Assembly: GCF_949987515.2 (NCBI RefSeq)
Contig: NW_027192659.1
Coordinates: 1,054,001-1,118,000, forward strand
Source: Delphinus delphis
Lineage: Eukaryota > Chordata > Mammalia > Artiodactyla > Delphinidae
Direction of reading: 5' to 3'
Length of the DNA stretch: 64,000 nucleotides
Shown here: positions 34,750 through 47,383 of the stretch, in pieces
Layout: each line of letters opens with the position of its first letter
How positions within the stretch are numbered: position 1 is the stretch's first letter
Position numbers and translations under genes: made by a program
The notes under the pieces: generated by a model
Databases searched by the model: none
What the model saw: the letters and a program-made list of their open reading frames with translations, nothing else
What the model was told of the DNA's origin: nothing

Positions 34750-36328
34750 GAATGTTGCACCCGAGTACCAGGGTAGGAAAACTGAGACATATTTGAACAC
34801 GTCTCCCGTTCACATGGTTGATCATACTCTGGGTTCCACATGCATGTTTTAGCTGAAGGAAGAATACCTTAAACCTGGAGAGTTGAGACCCGTGGAATGG
34901 GTACCATGCAATATGACTTCAAAGGGTCTTCATTTGCTCACCGAACCTCTCCAATCCTATCACTGCTGCGTTTATGCCCCTGTACACACGCTTGATTCTC
35001 TTTTGGAGACATAGCAATCCATAGGTTTTAAGATACTTACTAGTCAGGTACATTCTTAGGCGTTTAATATGCGGTGTTGAGTCCATTTCGTTGAGCAAGG
35101 AGTAGCTCTTGTCTATTCCATATTTGGCTTAAGGAACTTTATCTGTGCTCATTTCAATCTCTGGTTTTATGCAGCACCCCAACTCACCTTTCCCCTTAAG
35201 CAAGCATAAGTTTATTTTCTAAATTTGAGACCCTGTTCTGTTCTGTAATTCAGTTCCTGTGTAGCCAAGTTTACATTCCGTGTATTAGTGATATCTTATG
35301 ATGTTTCTTTTTCTGTGTGACTTATTTCAGTTAGAATCATCGTACCTGAATCCACTCATTATGCTGCTACAGGCCTGATGACATAGATTTCATTGCTGAG
35401 TGATACTGCATTGTACGTAAGTACCACAAGTTCTTTATCCATTTTTCACTTTCTGTGATATTGAACTTGTACGGTAAACGAGGTTCTTGTAAAAGAGGCG
35501 TCCCAAACTTTGGGGTGGCTGTGTCTTTTTGATTTTAATTTCCCTAAGCTATAGGACCATAAGTGGAAGTGCCCTAGGCTCTGTTGCTTTGTTTTTTCGA
35601 TGTTTCAGGAAACACCATACACTTCTCCCGAGTGTCTGTTGGCAATTTACATCCCGCCCATCAGCATAACAAGGCTCCCAGTTCTCCATGGCCTGTCCTG
35701 CCTTTCTGGATTTTACACTTTTTTCAGATGGCCCTTTTGACCGGGGGGAAGTGAGACTTCATTGTAGTGCAGATTTCCTTTGCAAGCTTGCTTGGTTGGC
35801 CAAAAAGGGCGTATGCGTTTTTTCCTGAATATATTCAGGAAAAAACGCATACGCCCTTTTTGGCCAAGTGCATCATTGTGGACGTTCTGCCTCTTTTCCT
35901 ATGCTTTCAATGCAATTCCAGTCTACCTCCTGAAATCGGTTTCCTGCAATTCTGCCCCGCTTTCAAGTCCTCTTGGCAGCCTTACTTCAGTCTATTTTTG
36001 GACGATAGCTGTCATTTATAACTCTGCAGGTTTGTGAATTACAGTGCCCCTGAGCTCCTTTCTTCAACTCGCTTTCTTGTGACCTGGCCGCAACACCGCA
36101 GGATGGCTTCAGGCCCTAATCTGGTTCCGGCCCGGCATGCTGAGCCTTTGGTTAATTCCTCTTCCTGGTGGGAAATGAGAGTTAAATTTGCCCGTCCAGA
36201 AACCTCCAGCTAGCCTCTCATTGGTTCTCGCTATTCCTGTTCATCTTCCGCAGAAATTGCAAACTGGGCCAAACAGGAGGTTAAAGGAACTGACTCTCCA
36301 AGTCGGGAGAGTGTTAGTAAAGCGTCTG
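34750..36328. repeat. Satellite monomer 23 (class II)
   Basis: Length 1,579 bp. Palindrome 35796-35867, perfect. Markers 'aagtttattttc', 'gctacaggcctg', 'gtaaaagaggcg' (one-base loss) and 'ttttttcgatg' are shared with monomers 24, 26 and partly 25, 27 and 29. I see no difference from monomer 24. Confidence 0.95.
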
Positions 36329-37907
36329 GAATGTTGCACCCGAGTACCAGGGTAGGAAAACTGAGACATATTTGAACACGTCTCCCGTTCACATGGTTGA
36401 TCATACTCTGGGTTCCACATGCATGTTTTAGCTGAAGGAAGAATACCTTAAACCTGGAGAGTTGAGACCCGTGGAATGGGTACCATGCAATATGACTTCA
36501 AAGGGTCTTCATTTGCTCACCGAACCTCTCCAATCCTATCACTGCTGCGTTTATGCCCCTGTACACACGCTTGATTCTCTTTTGGAGACATAGCAATCCA
36601 TAGGTTTTAAGATACTTACTAGTCAGGTACATTCTTAGGCGTTTAATATGCGGTGTTGAGTCCATTTCGTTGAGCAAGGAGTAGCTCTTGTCTATTCCAT
36701 ATTTGGCTTAAGGAACTTTATCTGTGCTCATTTCAATCTCTGGTTTTATGCAGCACCCCAACTCACCTTTCCCCTTAAGCAAGCATAAGTTTATTTTCTA
36801 AATTTGAGACCCTGTTCTGTTCTGTAATTCAGTTCCTGTGTAGCCAAGTTTACATTCCGTGTATTAGTGATATCTTATGATGTTTCTTTTTCTGTGTGAC
36901 TTATTTCAGTTAGAATCATCGTACCTGAATCCACTCATTATGCTGCTACAGGCCTGATGACATAGATTTCATTGCTGAGTGATACTGCATTGTACGTAAG
37001 TACCACAAGTTCTTTATCCATTTTTCACTTTCTGTGATATTGAACTTGTACGGTAAACGAGGTTCTTGTAAAAGAGGCGTCCCAAACTTTGGGGTGGCTG
37101 TGTCTTTTTGATTTTAATTTCCCTAAGCTATAGGACCATAAGTGGAAGTGCCCTAGGCTCTGTTGCTTTGTTTTTTCGATGTTTCAGGAAACACCATACA
37201 CTTCTCCCGAGTGTCTGTTGGCAATTTACATCCCGCCCATCAGCATAACAAGGCTCCCAGTTCTCCATGGCCTGTCCTGCCTTTCTGGATTTTACACTTT
37301 TTTCAGATGGCCCTTTTGACCGGGGGGAAGTGAGACTTCATTGTAGTGCAGATTTCCTTTGCAAGCTTGCTTGGTTGGCCAAAAAGGGCGTATGCGTTTT
37401 TTCCTGAATATATTCAGGAAAAAACGCATACGCCCTTTTTGGCCAAGTGCATCATTGTGGACGTTCTGCCTCTTTTCCTATGCTTTCAATGCAATTCCAG
37501 TCTACCTCCTGAAATCGGTTTCCTGCAATTCTGCCCCGCTTTCAAGTCCTCTTGGCAGCCTTACTTCAGTCTATTTTTGGACGATAGCTGTCATTTATAA
37601 CTCTGCAGGTTTGTGAATTACAGTGCCCCTGAGCTCCTTTCTTCAACTCGCTTTCTTGTGACCTGGCCGCAACACCGCAGGATGGCTTCAGGCCCTAATC
37701 TGGTTCCGGCCCGGCATGCTGAGCCTTTGGTTAATTCCTCTTCCTGGTGGGAAATGAGAGTTAAATTTGCCCGTCCAGAAACCTCCAGCTAGCCTCTCAT
37801 TGGTTCTCGCTATTCCTGTTCATCTTCCGCAGAAATTGCAAACTGGGCCAAACAGGAGGTTAAAGGAACTGACTCTCCAAGTCGGGAGAGTGTTAGTAAA
37901 GCGTCTG
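36329..37907. repeat. Satellite monomer 24 (class II)
   Basis: Length 1,579 bp. Palindrome 37375-37446, perfect. Reads the same as monomer 23 throughout, so the two form a recent single-monomer duplication. Confidence 0.95.
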
Positions 37908-40009
37908 GAATGTTGCACCCGAGTACCAGGGTAGGAAAACTGAGACATATTTGAACACGTCTCCCGTTCACATGGTTGATCATACTCTGGGTTCCACATG
38001 CATGTTTTAGCTGAAGGAAGAATACCTTAAACCTGGAGAGTTGAGACCCGTGGAATGGGTACCATGCAATATGACTTCAAAGGGTCTTCATTTGCTCACC
38101 GAACCTCTCCAATCCTATCACTGCTGCGTTTATGCCCCTGTACACACGCTTGATTCTCTTTTGGAGACATAGCAATCCATAGGTTTTAAGATACTTACTA
38201 GTCAGGTACATTCTTAGGCGTTTAATATGCGGTGTTGAGTCCATTTCGTTGAGCAAGGAGTAGCTCTTGTCTATTCCATATTTGGCTTAAGGAACTTTAT
38301 CTGTGCTCATTTCAATCTCTGGTTTTATGCAGCACCCCAACTCACCTTTCCCCTTAAGCAAGCATAAGTTTATTTTCTAAATTTGAGACCCTGTTCTGTT
38401 CTGTAATTCAGTTCCTGTGTAGCCAAGTTTACATTCCGTGTATTAGTGATATCTTATGATGTTTCTTTTTCTGTGTGACTTATTTCAGTTAGAATCATCG
38501 TACCTGAATCCACTCATTATGCTGCTACAGGCCTGATGACATAGATTTCATTGCTGAGTGATACTGCATTGTACGTAAGTACCACAAGTTCTTTATCCAT
38601 TTTTCACTTTCTGTGATATTGAACTTGTACGGTAAACGAGGTTCTTGTAAAAGAGGCGTCCCAAACTTTGGGGTGGATGTGTCTTTTTGATTTTAATTTC
38701 CCTAAGCTATAGGACCATAAGTGGAAGTGCCCTAGGCTCTGTTGTTTTGTTTTTTAGATGTTTCAGGAAACACCATACACTTCTCCCGAGTGTCTGTTGG
38801 CAATTTACATCCCGCCCATCAGCATAACAAGGCTCCCAGTTCTCCATGGCCTGTCCTGCCTTTCTGGATTTTACACTTTTTTCAGATGGCCCTTTTGACC
38901 GGGGGGAAGTGAGACTTCATTGTAGTGCAGATTTCCTTTGCAAGCTTGCTTGGTTGGCCAAAAAGGGCATATGCGTTTTTTCCTGAATATATTCAGGAAA
39001 AAACGCATACGCCCTTTTTGGCCAAGTGCATCATTGTGGACGTTCTGCCTCTTTTCCTATGCTTTCAATGCAATTCCAGTCTACCTCCTGAAATCGGTTT
39101 CCTGCAATTCTGCCCCGCTTTCAAGTCCTCTTGGCAGCCTTACTTCAGTATATTTTTGGATGATAGCTGTCATTTATAACTCTGCAGGTTTGTGAATTAC
39201 AGTGCCCCTGAGCTCCTTTCTTCAACTCGCTTTCTTGTGACCTGGCCGCAACACCGCAGGATGTCTTCAGGCCCTAATCTGGTTCTGGAACGGCATGCTG
39301 AGCCTTTGGTTAATTCCTCTTCCTGGTGGGAAATGAGAGTTAAATTTGCCCATCCAGACACCTCCAGCTAGTCTCTCATTGGTTCTCGCTATTCCTGTTC
39401 ATCTTCCACAGAAATTGCAAACTGGGCCAAACAGGAGGTTAAAGGGACTGACTCTCCAAGTTGGGAGAGTGTTAGTAAAGCGTCTGGAATGTTGCACCCG
39501 AGTACCAGGGGAAGAAAACTGAGACATATTTGAACACGTCTCCCGATCACATGGTTGATCATACTCTGGGTTCCACATGCATGTTTTAGCTGAAGGAAGA
39601 ATACCTAAAACCTGGGTAGTTGAAACCCGTGGAATGGGTACCATGCAATATGACTTCAAAGGGTCTTCATTTGCTCACCGAACATCTCCAATCCTATCAC
39701 TGCTGCGTTTATGCCCCTGTACACATGCTTGATTCTCTTTCGGAGACATAGCAATCCATAGGTTTTAAGATACTTACTAGTCAGGTACATTCTTAGGCGT
39801 TTTATATGCGGTGTTGAGTCCATTTCGTTGAGCAAGGAGTAGCTCTTGTCTATTCCATATTTGGCTTAAGGAACTTTATCTGTGCTCATTTCAATCTCTG
39901 GTTTTATGCAGCACCCCAACTGACCTTTCCCCTTAAGCAAGCATAAGTTGGTTTTCTAAATTTGAGAACCTGTTCTGTTCTGTAATTCAGTTCCTGTGTA
40001 GCCAAGTTT
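36811..40009. repeat. Second tandem dimer duplication, copy 1
   Basis: Recurs at 39969-43167 with offset 3,158. Differences seen are few: 'ggatgtg' versus 'ggctgtg' (38671 region), 'ttcatcc' in the second copy near 40171, and 'aactgacc' versus 'aactcacc' near 39919/43077. Edges are c/a at 36810/39968 and a/c at 40010/43168. Confidence 0.85.
37908..39486. repeat. Satellite monomer 25 (class II, mosaic)
   Basis: Length 1,579 bp. Palindrome 38954-39025 with a left-arm CpG to CpA change (gggcatatg). The left half follows monomer 24 up to about 38740, where 'gttgttttgttttttagatg' replaces 'gttgctttg...tcgatg'. 'ggttctggaacgg' near 39278 is shared only with monomer 27. Confidence 0.95.
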
Positions 40010-41065
40010 ACATTCCGTGTATTAGTGATATCTTATGATGTTTCTTTTTCTGTGTGACTTATTTCAGTTAGAATCATCGTACCTGAATCCACTCATTATG
40101 CTGCTACAGGCCTGATGACATAGATTTCATTGCTGAGTGATACTGCATTGTACGTAAGTACCACAAGTTCTTCATCCATTTTTCACTTTCTGTGATATTG
40201 AACTTGTACGGTAAACGAGGTTCTTGTAAAAGAGGCGTCCCAAACTTTGGGGTGGCTGTGTCTTTTTGATTTTAATTTCCCTAAGCTATAGGACCATAAG
40301 TGGAAGTGCCCTAGGCTCTGTTGCTTTGTTTTTTCGATGTTTCAGGAAACACCATACACTTCTCCCGAGTGTCTGTTGGCAATTTACATCCCGCCCATCA
40401 GCATAACAAGGCTCCCAGTTCTCCATGGCCTGTCCTGCCTTTCTGGATTTTACACTTTTTTCAGATGGCCCTTTTGACCGGGGGGAAGTGAGACTTCATT
40501 GTAGTGCAGATTTCCTTTGCAAGCTTGCTTGGTTGGCCAAAAAGGGCGTATGCGTTTTTTCCTGAATATATTCAGGAAAAAACGCATACGCCCTTTTTGG
40601 CCAAGTGCATCATTGTGGACGTTCTGCCTCTTTTCCTATGCTTTCAATGCAATTCCAGTCTACCTCCTGAAATCGGTTTCCTGCAATTCTGCCCCGCTTT
40701 CAAGTCCTCTTGGCAGCCTTACTTCAGTCTATTTTTGGACGATAGCTGTCATTTATAACTCTGCAGGTTTGTGAATTACAGTGCCCCTGAGCTCCTTTCT
40801 TCAACTCGCTTTCTTGTGACCTGGCCGCAACACCGCAGGATGGCTTCAGGCCCTAATCTGGTTCCGGCCCGGCATGCTGAGCCTTTGGTTAATTCCTCTT
40901 CCTGGTGGGAAATGAGAGTTAAATTTGCCCGTCCAGAAACCTCCAGCTAGCCTCTCATTGGTTCTCGCTATTCCTGTTCATCTTCCGCAGAAATTGCAAA
41001 CTGGGCCAAACAGGAGGTTAAAGGAACTGACTCTCCAAGTCGGGAGAGTGTTAGTAAAGCGTCTG
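39487..41065. repeat. Satellite monomer 26 (class II)
   Basis: Length 1,579 bp. Palindrome 40533-40604, perfect. The left end ('ccaggggaagaaaac') is shared with monomer 28; from about 39970 onward it is of the monomer 24 type. Confidence 0.95.
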
Positions 41066-43167
41066 GAATGTTGCACCCGAGTACCAGGGTAGGAAAACTG
41101 AGACATATTTGAACACGTCTCCCGTTCACATGGTTGATCATACTCTGGGTTCCACATGCATGTTTTAGCTGAAGGAAGAATACCTTAAACCTGGAGAGTT
41201 GAGACCCGTGGAATGGGTACCATGCAATATGACTTCAAAGGGTCTTCATTTGCTCACCGAACCTCTCCAATCCTATCACTGCTGCGTTTATGCCCCTGTA
41301 CACACGCTTGATTCTCTTTTGGAGACATAGCAATCCATAGGTTTTAAGATACTTACTAGTCAGGTACATTCTTAGGCGTTTAATATGCGGTGTTGAGTCC
41401 ATTTCGTTGAGCAAGGAGTAGCTCTTGTCTATTCCATATTTGGCTTAAGGAACTTTATCTGTGCTCATTTCAATCTCTGGTTTTATGCAGCACCCCAACT
41501 CACCTTTCCCCTTAAGCAAGCATAAGTTTATTTTCTAAATTTGAGACCCTGTTCTGTTCTGTAATTCAGTTCCTGTGTAGCCAAGTTTACATTCCGTGTA
41601 TTAGTGATATCTTATGATGTTTCTTTTTCTGTGTGACTTATTTCAGTTAGAATCATCGTACCTGAATCCACTCATTATGCTGCTACAGGCCTGATGACAT
41701 AGATTTCATTGCTGAGTGATACTGCATTGTACGTAAGTACCACAAGTTCTTTATCCATTTTTCACTTTCTGTGATATTGAACTTGTACGGTAAACGAGGT
41801 TCTTGTAAAAGAGGCGTCCCAAACTTTGGGGTGGCTGTGTCTTTTTGATTTTAATTTCCCTAAGCTATAGGACCATAAGTGGAAGTGCCCTAGGCTCTGT
41901 TGTTTTGTTTTTTAGATGTTTCAGGAAACACCATACACTTCTCCCGAGTGTCTGTTGGCAATTTACATCCCGCCCATCAGCATAACAAGGCTCCCAGTTC
42001 TCCATGGCCTGTCCTGCCTTTCTGGATTTTACACTTTTTTCAGATGGCCCTTTTGACCGGGGGGAAGTGAGACTTCATTGTAGTGCAGATTTCCTTTGCA
42101 AGCTTGCTTGGTTGGCCAAAAAGGGCATATGCGTTTTTTCCTGAATATATTCAGGAAAAAACGCATACGCCCTTTTTGGCCAAGTGCATCATTGTGGACG
42201 TTCTGCCTCTTTTCCTATGCTTTCAATGCAATTCCAGTCTACCTCCTGAAATCGGTTTCCTGCAATTCTGCCCCGCTTTCAAGTCCTCTTGGCAGCCTTA
42301 CTTCAGTATATTTTTGGATGATAGCTGTCATTTATAACTCTGCAGGTTTGTGAATTACAGTGCCCCTGAGCTCCTTTCTTCAACTCGCTTTCTTGTGACC
42401 TGGCCGCAACACCGCAGGATGTCTTCAGGCCCTAATCTGGTTCTGGAACGGCATGCTGAGCCTTTGGTTAATTCCTCTTCCTGGTGGGAAATGAGAGTTA
42501 AATTTGCCCATCCAGACACCTCCAGCTAGTCTCTCATTGGTTCTCGCTATTCCTGTTCATCTTCCACAGAAATTGCAAACTGGGCCAAACAGGAGGTTAA
42601 AGGGACTGACTCTCCAAGTTGGGAGAGTGTTAGTAAAGCGTCTGGAATGTTGCACCCGAGTACCAGGGGAAGAAAACTGAGACATATTTGAACACGTCTC
42701 CCGATCACATGGTTGATCATACTCTGGGTTCCACATGCATGTTTTAGCTGAAGGAAGAATACCTAAAACCTGGGTAGTTGAAACCCGTGGAATGGGTACC
42801 ATGCAATATGACTTCAAAGGGTCTTCATTTGCTCACCGAACATCTCCAATCCTATCACTGCTGCGTTTATGCCCCTGTACACATGCTTGATTCTCTTTCG
42901 GAGACATAGCAATCCATAGGTTTTAAGATACTTACTAGTCAGGTACATTCTTAGGCGTTTTATATGCGGTGTTGAGTCCATTTCGTTGAGCAAGGAGTAG
43001 CTCTTGTCTATTCCATATTTGGCTTAAGGAACTTTATCTGTGCTCATTTCAATCTCTGGTTTTATGCAGCACCCCAACTCACCTTTCCCCTTAAGCAAGC
43101 ATAAGTTGGTTTTCTAAATTTGAGAACCTGTTCTGTTCTGTAATTCAGTTCCTGTGTAGCCAAGTTT
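39969..43167. repeat. Second tandem dimer duplication, copy 2
   Basis: Partner of 36811-40009, directly adjoining it. It brings the private left-arm change of monomer 25 into monomer 27 and the private start of monomer 26 into monomer 28. Confidence 0.85.
41066..42644. repeat. Satellite monomer 27 (class II, mosaic)
   Basis: Length 1,579 bp. Palindrome 42112-42183 with the same left-arm CpA change as monomer 25. Dimer partner of monomer 25. Confidence 0.95.
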
Positions 43168-44224
43168 CCATTCCGTGTATTACTGATATCTTATGATGTT
43201 TCTTTTTCTGTGTGACTTATTTCAGTTAGAATCATCGTACCTGAATCCACTCATGATGCTGCTACGGGCCTGATGACATAGATTTCATTGCTGAGTGATA
43301 CTGCATTGTACGTAAGTACCACAAGTTCTTTATCCATTTTTCACTTTCCGTGATATTGAACTTGTATGGTAAACGAGGTTCTTGCAAACAGAGGCGTCCC
43401 AAACTTTGGGGTGGCTGTGTCTTTTTGATTTTAATTTCCCTAAGCTATAGGACCATAAGTGGAAGTGCCCTAGGCTCTGTTGTTTTGTTTTTTAGATGTT
43501 TCAGGAAACACCATACACTTCTCCCGAGTGTCTGTTGGCAATTTACATCCCGCCCATCAGCATAACAAGGCTCCCAGTTCTCCATGGCCTGTCCTGCCTT
43601 TCTGGATTTTACACTTTTTTCAGATGGCCCTTTTGACCGGGGGGAAGTGAGACTTCATTGTAGTGCAGATTTCCTTTGCAAGCTTGCTTGGTTGGCCAAA
43701 AAGGGCGTATGCGTTTTTTCCTGAATATATTCAGGAAAAAACGCATACGCCCTTTTTGGCCAAGTGCATCATTGTGGACGTTCTGCCTCTTTTCCTATGC
43801 TTTCAATGCAATTCCAGTCTACCTCCTGAAATGGGTTTCCTGCAATTCTGCCCCGCTTTCAAGTCCTCTTGGCAGCCTTACTTCAGTCTATTTTTGGACG
43901 ATAGCTGTCATTTATAACTCTGCAGGTTTGTGAATTACAGTGCCCCTGAGCTCCTTTCTTCAACTCGCTTTCTTGTGACCTGGCCGCAACACCGCAGGAT
44001 GGCTTCAGGCCCTAATCTGGTTCCGGCCCGGCATGCTGAGCCTTTGGTTAATTCCTCTTCCTGGTGGGAAATGAGAGTTAAATTTGCCCGTCCAGAAACC
44101 TCCAGCTAGCCTCTCATTGGTTCTCGCTATTCCTGTTCATCTTCCGCAGAAATTACAAACTGGGCCAAACAGGAGGTTAAAGGAACTGACTCTCCAAGTC
44201 GGGAGAGTGTTAGTAAAGCGTCTG
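42645..44224. repeat. Satellite monomer 28 (class II)
   Basis: Length 1,580 bp. Palindrome 43692-43763, perfect. After 43168 it follows monomer 22 (ttgtatggtaaacg, catgatgctgctacggg), 9,475 bp or six monomers away. Private: 'ctttccgtgat', 'cttgcaaacag', 'gaaatgggtttcc'. Confidence 0.95.
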
Positions 44225-45803
44225 GAATGTTGCACCCGAGTACCAGGGTAGGAAAACTGAGACATATTTGAACACGTCTCCCGTTCACATGGTTGATCAT
44301 ACTCTGGGTTCCACATGCATGTTTTAGCTGAAGGAAGAATACCTTAAACCTGGAGAGTTGAGACCCGTGGAATGGGTACCATGCAATATGACTTCAAAGG
44401 GTCTTCATTTGCTCACCGAACCTCTCCAATCCTATCACTGCTGCGTTTATGCCCCTGTACACACGCTTGATTCTCTTTTGGAGACATAGCAATCCATAGG
44501 TTTTAAGATACTTACTAGTCAGGTACATTCTTAGGCGTTTAATATGCGGTGTTGAGTCCATTTCGTTGAGCAAGGAGTAGCTCTTGTCTATTCCATATTT
44601 GGCTTAAGGAACTTTATCTGTGCTCATTTCAATCTCTGGTTTTATGCAGCACCCCAACTCACCTTTCCCCTTAAGCAAGCATAAGTTGGTTTTCTAAATT
44701 TGAGACCCTGTTCTGTTCTGTAATTCAGTTCCTGTGTAGCCAAGTTTACATTCCGTGTATTAGTGATATCTTATGATGTTTCTTTTTCTGTGTGACTTAT
44801 TTCAGTTAGAATCATCGTACCTGAATCCACTCATTATGCTGCTACAGGCCTGGTGACATAGATTTCATTGCTGAGTGATACTGCATTGTACGTAAGTACC
44901 ACAAGTTCTTTATCCATTTTTCACTTTCTGTGATATTGAACTTGTACGGTAAACGAGGTTCTTGTAAAAGAGGCGTCCCAAACTTTGGGGTGGCTGTGTC
45001 TTTTTGATTTTAATTTCCCTAAGCTATAGGACCATAAGTGGAAGTGCCCTAGGCTCTGTTGCTTTGTTTTTTCGATGTTTCAGGAAACACCATACACTTC
45101 TCCCGAGTGACTGTTGGCAATTTACATCCCGCCCATCAGCATAACAAAGCTCCCAGTTCTCCATGGCCTGTCCTGCCTTTCTGGATTTTACACTTTTTTC
45201 AGATGGCCCTTTTGACCGGGGGGAAGTGAGACTTCATTGTAGTGCAGATTTCCTTTGCAAGCTTGCTTGGTTGGCCAAAAAGGGCGTATGCGTTTTTTCC
45301 TGAATATATTCAGGAAAAAACGCATACGCCCTTTTTGGCCAAGTGCATCATTGTGGACGTTCTGCCTCTTTTCCTATGCTTTCAATGCAATTCCAGTCTA
45401 CCTCCTGAAATAGGTTTCCTGCAATTCTGCCCCGCTTTCAAGTCCTCTTGGCAGCCTTACTTCAGTATATTTTTGGACGATAGCTGTCATTTATAACTCT
45501 GCAGGTTTGTGAATTACAGTGCCCCTGAGCTCCTTTCTTCAACTCGCTTTCTTGTGACCTGGCCGCAACACCGCAGGATGTCTTCAGGCCCTAATCTGGT
45601 TCTGGCACGGCACGCTGAGCCTTTGGTTAATTCCTCTTCCTGGTGGGAAATGAGAGTTAAATTTGCCCATCCAGACACCTCCAGCTAGTCTCTCATTGGT
45701 TCTCGCTATTCCTGTTCATCTTCCACAGAAATTGCAAACTGGGCCAAACAGGACGTTAAAGGGACTGACTCTCCAAGTTGGGAGAGTGTTAATAAAGCGT
45801 CTG
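44225..45803. repeat. Satellite monomer 29 (class II)
   Basis: Length 1,579 bp. Palindrome 45271-45342, perfect. Has the 'gtaaaagaggcg' loss and 'ttcgatg' of monomers 23/24, then 'agtatattttt' and 'ggatgtcttcagg' further right. Private: 'gagtgactgttgg', 'gaaataggtttcc', 'aggacgttaaa'. Confidence 0.95.
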
Positions 45804-47383
45804 GAATGTTGCACCCGAGTACCAGGGTACGAAAACTGAGACATATTTGAACACGTCTCCCGATCACATGGTTGATCATACTCTGGGTTCCACATGCATG
45901 TTTTAGCTGAAGGAAGAATACCTAAAACCTGGGTAGTTGAAACCCGTGGAATGGGTACCATGCAATATGACTTCAAAGGGTCTTCATTTGCTCACCGAAC
46001 ATCTCCAATCCTATCACTGCTGCATTTATGCCCCTGTACACATGCTTGATTCTCTTTCGGAGACATAGCAATCCATAAGTTTTAAGATACTTACTAGTCA
46101 GGTACATTCTTAGGCGTTTAATATGCGGTGTTGAGTCCATTTCGTTGAGCAAGGAGTAGCTCTTGTCTATTTCATATTTGGCTTAAGGAACTTTATCTGT
46201 GCTCATTTCAATCTCTGGTTTTATGCAGCACCCCAACTCACCTTTCCCCTTAAGCAAGCATAAGTTGGTTTTCTAAATTTGAGAACCTGTTCTGTTCTGT
46301 AATTCAGTTCCTGTGTAGCCAAGTTTACATTCCGTGTATTACTGATATCTTATGATGTTTCTTTTTCTGTGTGACTTATTTCAGTTAGAATCATCGTACC
46401 TGAATCCACTGATGATCCTGCTACGGGCCTGATGACATAGATTTCATTGCTGAGTGATACTGCATTGTACGTAAGTACCACAAGTTCTTTATCCATTTTT
46501 CACTTTCTGTGATATTGAACTTGTACAGTAAACGAGGTTCTTGTAAACAGAGGCGTCCCAAACTTTGGGGTGGTTGTGTCTTTTTGATTTTAATTTCCCT
46601 AAGCTATAGGACCATAAGTGGAAGTGCCCTAGGCTCTGTTGTTTTGTTTTTTAGATGTTTCAGGAAACACCATACACTTCTCCCGAGTGTCTGTTGGCAA
46701 TTTACATCCCGCCCATCAGCATAACAAGGCTCCCAGTTCTCCATGGCCTGTCCTGCCTTTCTGGATTTTACACTTTTTTCAGATGGCCCTTTTGACCGGG
46801 GGGAAGTGAGACTTCATTGTAGTGCAGATTTCCTTTGCAAGTTTGCTTGGTTGGCCAAAAAGGGCGTATGCGTTTTTTCCTGAATATATTCAGGAAAAAA
46901 CGCATACGCCCTTTTTGGCCAAGTGCATCATTGTGGACGTTCTGCCTGTTTTCCTATGCTTTCAATGCAATTCCAGTCTACCTCCTGAAATCCGTTTCCT
47001 GCAATTCTGCCCCGCTTTCAAGTCCTCTTGGCAGCCTTACTTCAGTCTATTTTTGGACGATAGCTGTCATTTATAACTCTGCAGGTTTGTGAATTACAGT
47101 GCCCCTGAGCTCATTTCTTCAACTCGCTTTCTTGTAACCTGGCTGCAACACCGCAGGATGGCTTCAGGCCCTAATCTGGTTCTGGCACGGCACAGTGAGC
47201 CTTTGGTTATTTCCTCTTCCTGGTGGGAAATGAGAGTTAAATTTGCCCGTCCAGACACCTCCAGCTAGTCTCTCATTGGTTCTCGCTATTCCTGTTCATC
47301 TTCCGCAGGAATTGCAAACTGGGCCAAACAGGAGGTTAAAGGCGCTGACTCTCCAAGTGGAGAGAGTGTTAGTAAAGCGTCTG
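45804..47383. repeat. Satellite monomer 30 (class II)
   Basis: Length 1,580 bp. Palindrome 46851-46922, perfect. Begins the right-hand diverged zone. Private: 'tccataagtttt', 'ctgatgatcctgc', 'gcctgttttcc', 'gaaatccgtttcc', 'cttgtaacctgg', 'cacagtgagcc'. Confidence 0.95.
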
